From NCBI GenBank assembly GCA_027489175.1, contig JAIYAE010000029.1, positions 32,069-96,068 of the forward strand: a DNA stretch of 64,000 nucleotides, read 5' to 3'. Position 1 is the first letter of the stretch. Each line of letters opens with the position of its first letter. A model generated the notes under the pieces. It was not told the DNA's origin. It searched no databases and saw only the letters and a list, made by a program, of their open reading frames with translations. Made by a program: the position numbers and the translations under genes. This DNA is from Rhodobacter sp. (GTDB taxonomy: Bacteria; Pseudomonadota; Alphaproteobacteria; Rhodobacterales; Rhodobacteraceae). Positions 62,494-64,000 of this stretch are shown here, in pieces.

Positions 62494-62557
62494 GCTGCGC
62501 GCGGTAGGGTCAGGGTCACGTCGCGCCCGTCACTGCGCCCGGTTCAACAGGCCCCAA

Positions 62558-63133
62558 TCACTTCGCCTCGACGGCCGCAGTTTCGTCCATCATCGGGCGG
62601 GGTTCGCGGGGCGGGCGGCCGATCACTTCGCGCAGCTCGTCCAGCTCGATGAAGTTGTCGGCCTGACGGCGTAGTTCGTCCGCGATCATCGGCGGCTGGC
62701 TGCGGATGGTCGAGACGACGGACACCCGAACCCCTTGGCGCTGCAGGCTTTCCACCAGCGGGCGGAAATCGCCATCGCCGGAAAACAGCACCACATGATC
62801 CACCCGGTTGGCCAGTTCCATGGCATCGACGCAAAGCTCGATATCCATGTTGCCCTTCACCTTCCGGCGGCCCTGGCTGTCGGTGTATTCCTTCGCGGGC
62901 TTGGTGCGCATGGTAAAGCCGTTGTAGTGCAGCCAGTCTACCAGCGGTCGGATCGGCGAATATTCGTCGTTTTCCAAAAGGGCTGTGTAATAGAAGGCCC
63001 GCAGCAATTTCCCCCGCCGCAGGAATTCCATTCGCAAAAGCTTGTAGTCGATGTCGAAACCAAGCGCCTTCGCGGCCGCATAAAGGTTCGAGCCATCAAT
63101 GAACAGCGCGAGCCGTTCGTCCTTGTAAAACAT
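62558..63133 (-). CDS. NYN domain protein (LabA/DUF88 family)
   Basis: This 191-residue protein has the PIN-like NYN fold. The first acidic motif is LFIDGSNLYAAAK near residue 8, and the second is VVLFSGDGDFRPLVE near residue 100. Both carry the Asp residues of a putative RNase site. The ATG at 63133 is preferred to 63187, which adds an unrelated leader. It is divergent from folK. Confidence 0.88.
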   Translation of the reverse strand: MFYKDERLALFIDGSNLYAAAKALGFDIDYKLLRMEFLRRGKLLRAFYYTALLENDEYSPIRPLVDWLHYNGFTMRTKPAKEYTDSQGRRKVKGNMDIELCVDAMELANRVDHVVLFSGDGDFRPLVESLQRQGVRVSVVSTIRSQPPMIADELRRQADNFIELDELREVIGRPPREPRPMMDETAAVEAK

Positions 63134-63271
63134 CCCTAGGGTCCCCTCAAAATCGCTGCGCTGAACAAACTTCCGTGTCTGGACCACGTGTTGTAGATAA
63201 GTCCGTCAGCCAACACGGTTTGAATATCAGTCTGAATCACCGCCAGACAAGTCAAGTATGGGAATTTTCGC

Positions 63272-63850
63272 GTGCAGTTGGCATATTCTGAACAAGCGCT
63301 GGTTGCATTCGGCGCAAATCTGCCGTTTGACGGCCAAGACCCGGCAGAAACGCTGCGTGCGGCGGTGTTTGCCTTGGCCGAGGAACGCCTTCCGGTTCTG
63401 GCCCTTAGCCAACTTTACGCCACGCCCTGCTTTCCGGCAGGCGCTGGACCCGATTATGTGAACGCAGCCGCGGTGCTGGATTGCAGCGAAGCGATTGACC
63501 TTGCGTCAATTCTTGCCGGATTGCACCGGGTTGAGGCCCGCTTTGGCCGCGAACGGGCGCAGCGCTGGGGAATGCGGACACTGGACATCGATCTTCTGGC
63601 CCGGGGTGATTCGGTCCTGCCGGATGCCGCGACCCAGGATCAATGGCGTGCCCTGCCGCCCGAGGCACAGATCCGCACCACGCCGGACCAGTTGATCCTG
63701 CCCCACCCCAGGTTGCAGGACCGCGCCTTCGTGCTGGTGCCTTTGGCGGATGTGGCCCCTGACTGGCGACACCCGCGCACGGGCCGGACGGTGCGCGAGA
63801 TGCTGGAAGCCTTGCCCCTGGCAGACCGTGACGCCGTGAAACCGCTTTGA
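63272..63850 (+). CDS. folK: 2-amino-4-hydroxy-6-hydroxymethyldihydropteridine pyrophosphokinase (FolK)
   Basis: FolK activates the pterin for dihydropteroate synthesis in the folate pathway. The 192-residue protein has [15 protein letters not shown] near the start and the signature [15 protein letters not shown] with [14 protein letters not shown] further on. The GTG at 63272 is the first in-frame start and there is no strong Shine-Dalgarno. It lies 85 nt before rpoZ. Confidence 0.93.
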   Translation: MQLAYSEQALVAFGANLPFDGQDPAETLRAAVFALAEERLPVLALSQLYATPCFPAGAGPDYVNAAAVLDCSEAIDLASILAGLHRVEARFGRERAQRWGMRTLDIDLLARGDSVLPDAATQDQWRALPPEAQIRTTPDQLILPHPRLQDRAFVLVPLADVAPDWRHPRTGRTVREMLEALPLADRDAVKPL

Positions 63851-63868
63851 TTTGCAGCGATTCAGCGC

Positions 63869-63897
63869 TTGTCACCGTCTTCCCAAGCGCCTAAATA
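63869..63897 (+). promoter_or_regulatory. Candidate sigma-70 promoter of rpoZ
   Basis: TTGTCA and TAAATA are spaced by exactly 17 nt, in the 85-nt gap after folK. Transcription would start near 63904, 32 nt before the rpoZ ATG, and GGAG follows at the usual distance. Confidence 0.6.
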
Positions 63898-63935
63898 GGC
63901 CACTTCCAGCGAAACTTCCGGATTGGAGTTCCCTC

Positions 63936-64000
63936 ATGGCCCGCGTAACGGTCGAAGATTGCGTTGACAAGGTTCCGAACCGGTTCGAACTGGTGATGCT
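63936..64000 (+). CDS. rpoZ: RNA polymerase omega subunit, N-terminus (cut by window edge)
   Basis: The first 21 residues ([20 protein letters not shown] and on) match the RpoZ N-terminus closely. The gene runs off the right edge. Omega stabilises the polymerase core and is part of the ppGpp site. The distance to folK and the promoter at 63869 suggest an independent unit. Confidence 0.95.
   Translation, partial: MARVTVEDCVDKVPNRFELVM

Noticed and set aside
1..64000. tRNA, rRNA, CRISPR arrays and insertion sequences
   Set aside because: Intergenic gaps were read on both strands. No tRNA cloverleaf, regularly spaced repeats or transposase frame was seen.

Overview
The window is a GC-rich alphaproteobacterial chromosome segment. 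Gene content and order (ccoNOQP-ccoGHIS with FnrL-type boxes, SMC, three def genes next to fmt, ispH-rnhA, clpS, hemF) suggest the family Rhodobacteraceae, near Rhodobacter, Gemmobacter or Tabrizicola. This rests on protein and synteny recognition, not on a database search. No rRNA, tRNA, CRISPR, prophage or insertion sequence was seen.

Layout. (1) 1-9305: a partial gene, a universal stress protein, and the divergent cbb3 cytochrome oxidase operon ccoNOQP plus its assembly genes ccoGHIS, with two FNR boxes between them. (2) 9313-22886: housekeeping genes: FAH-family hydrolase, SPOR-type D-Ala-D-Ala carboxypeptidase, HAD phosphatase, ClpS, an RsmC-like methyltransferase, an SDR lacking the usual catalytic Lys, a lipoprotein, HemF, a divergent split MnmD/MnmC pair, GNAT and SMC. 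(3) 23176-47709: a 24.5 kb methylated-amine catabolic island. (4) 47722-64000: truncated hemoglobin, glycosyltransferases, lytic transglycosylase, CbiB, L,D-transpeptidase, a MalY/PatB-type C-S lyase, three peptide deformylase paralogues with Fmt, TetR, TRIC channel, RNase HI, IspH, DedA, NYN nuclease, FolK and the start of rpoZ.

The island encodes a nearly closed route from trimethylamine to ammonium. Tmm makes TMA N-oxide. Tdm splits it to dimethylamine and formaldehyde. A four-gene haem-dependent dimethylamine monooxygenase (dmmDABC, like the oxidative N-demethylase HODM) gives monomethylamine. GmaS and MgsABC convert this to N-methylglutamate, and the sarcosine-oxidase-like MgdABCD returns glutamate plus a C1 unit. 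An ammonium transporter, an APC permease, a small membrane protein, a cupin and two regulators (XRE-cupin and GlxA/AraC type) accompany it. Every demethylation step has a GcvT-fold, folate-type domain, so formaldehyde is probably delivered to tetrahydrofolate. The usual ABC transporter for TMAO is not in the window.

The island has several transcription units, shown by four hairpin-plus-T-tract terminators and several operator-like palindromes. A 13-bp motif, GAAAY-N3-GTTKC, recurs upstream of amt, the APC permease and dmmD. A three-palindrome intergenic element of about 70 bp occurs twice (9313-9383 and 47722-47789).
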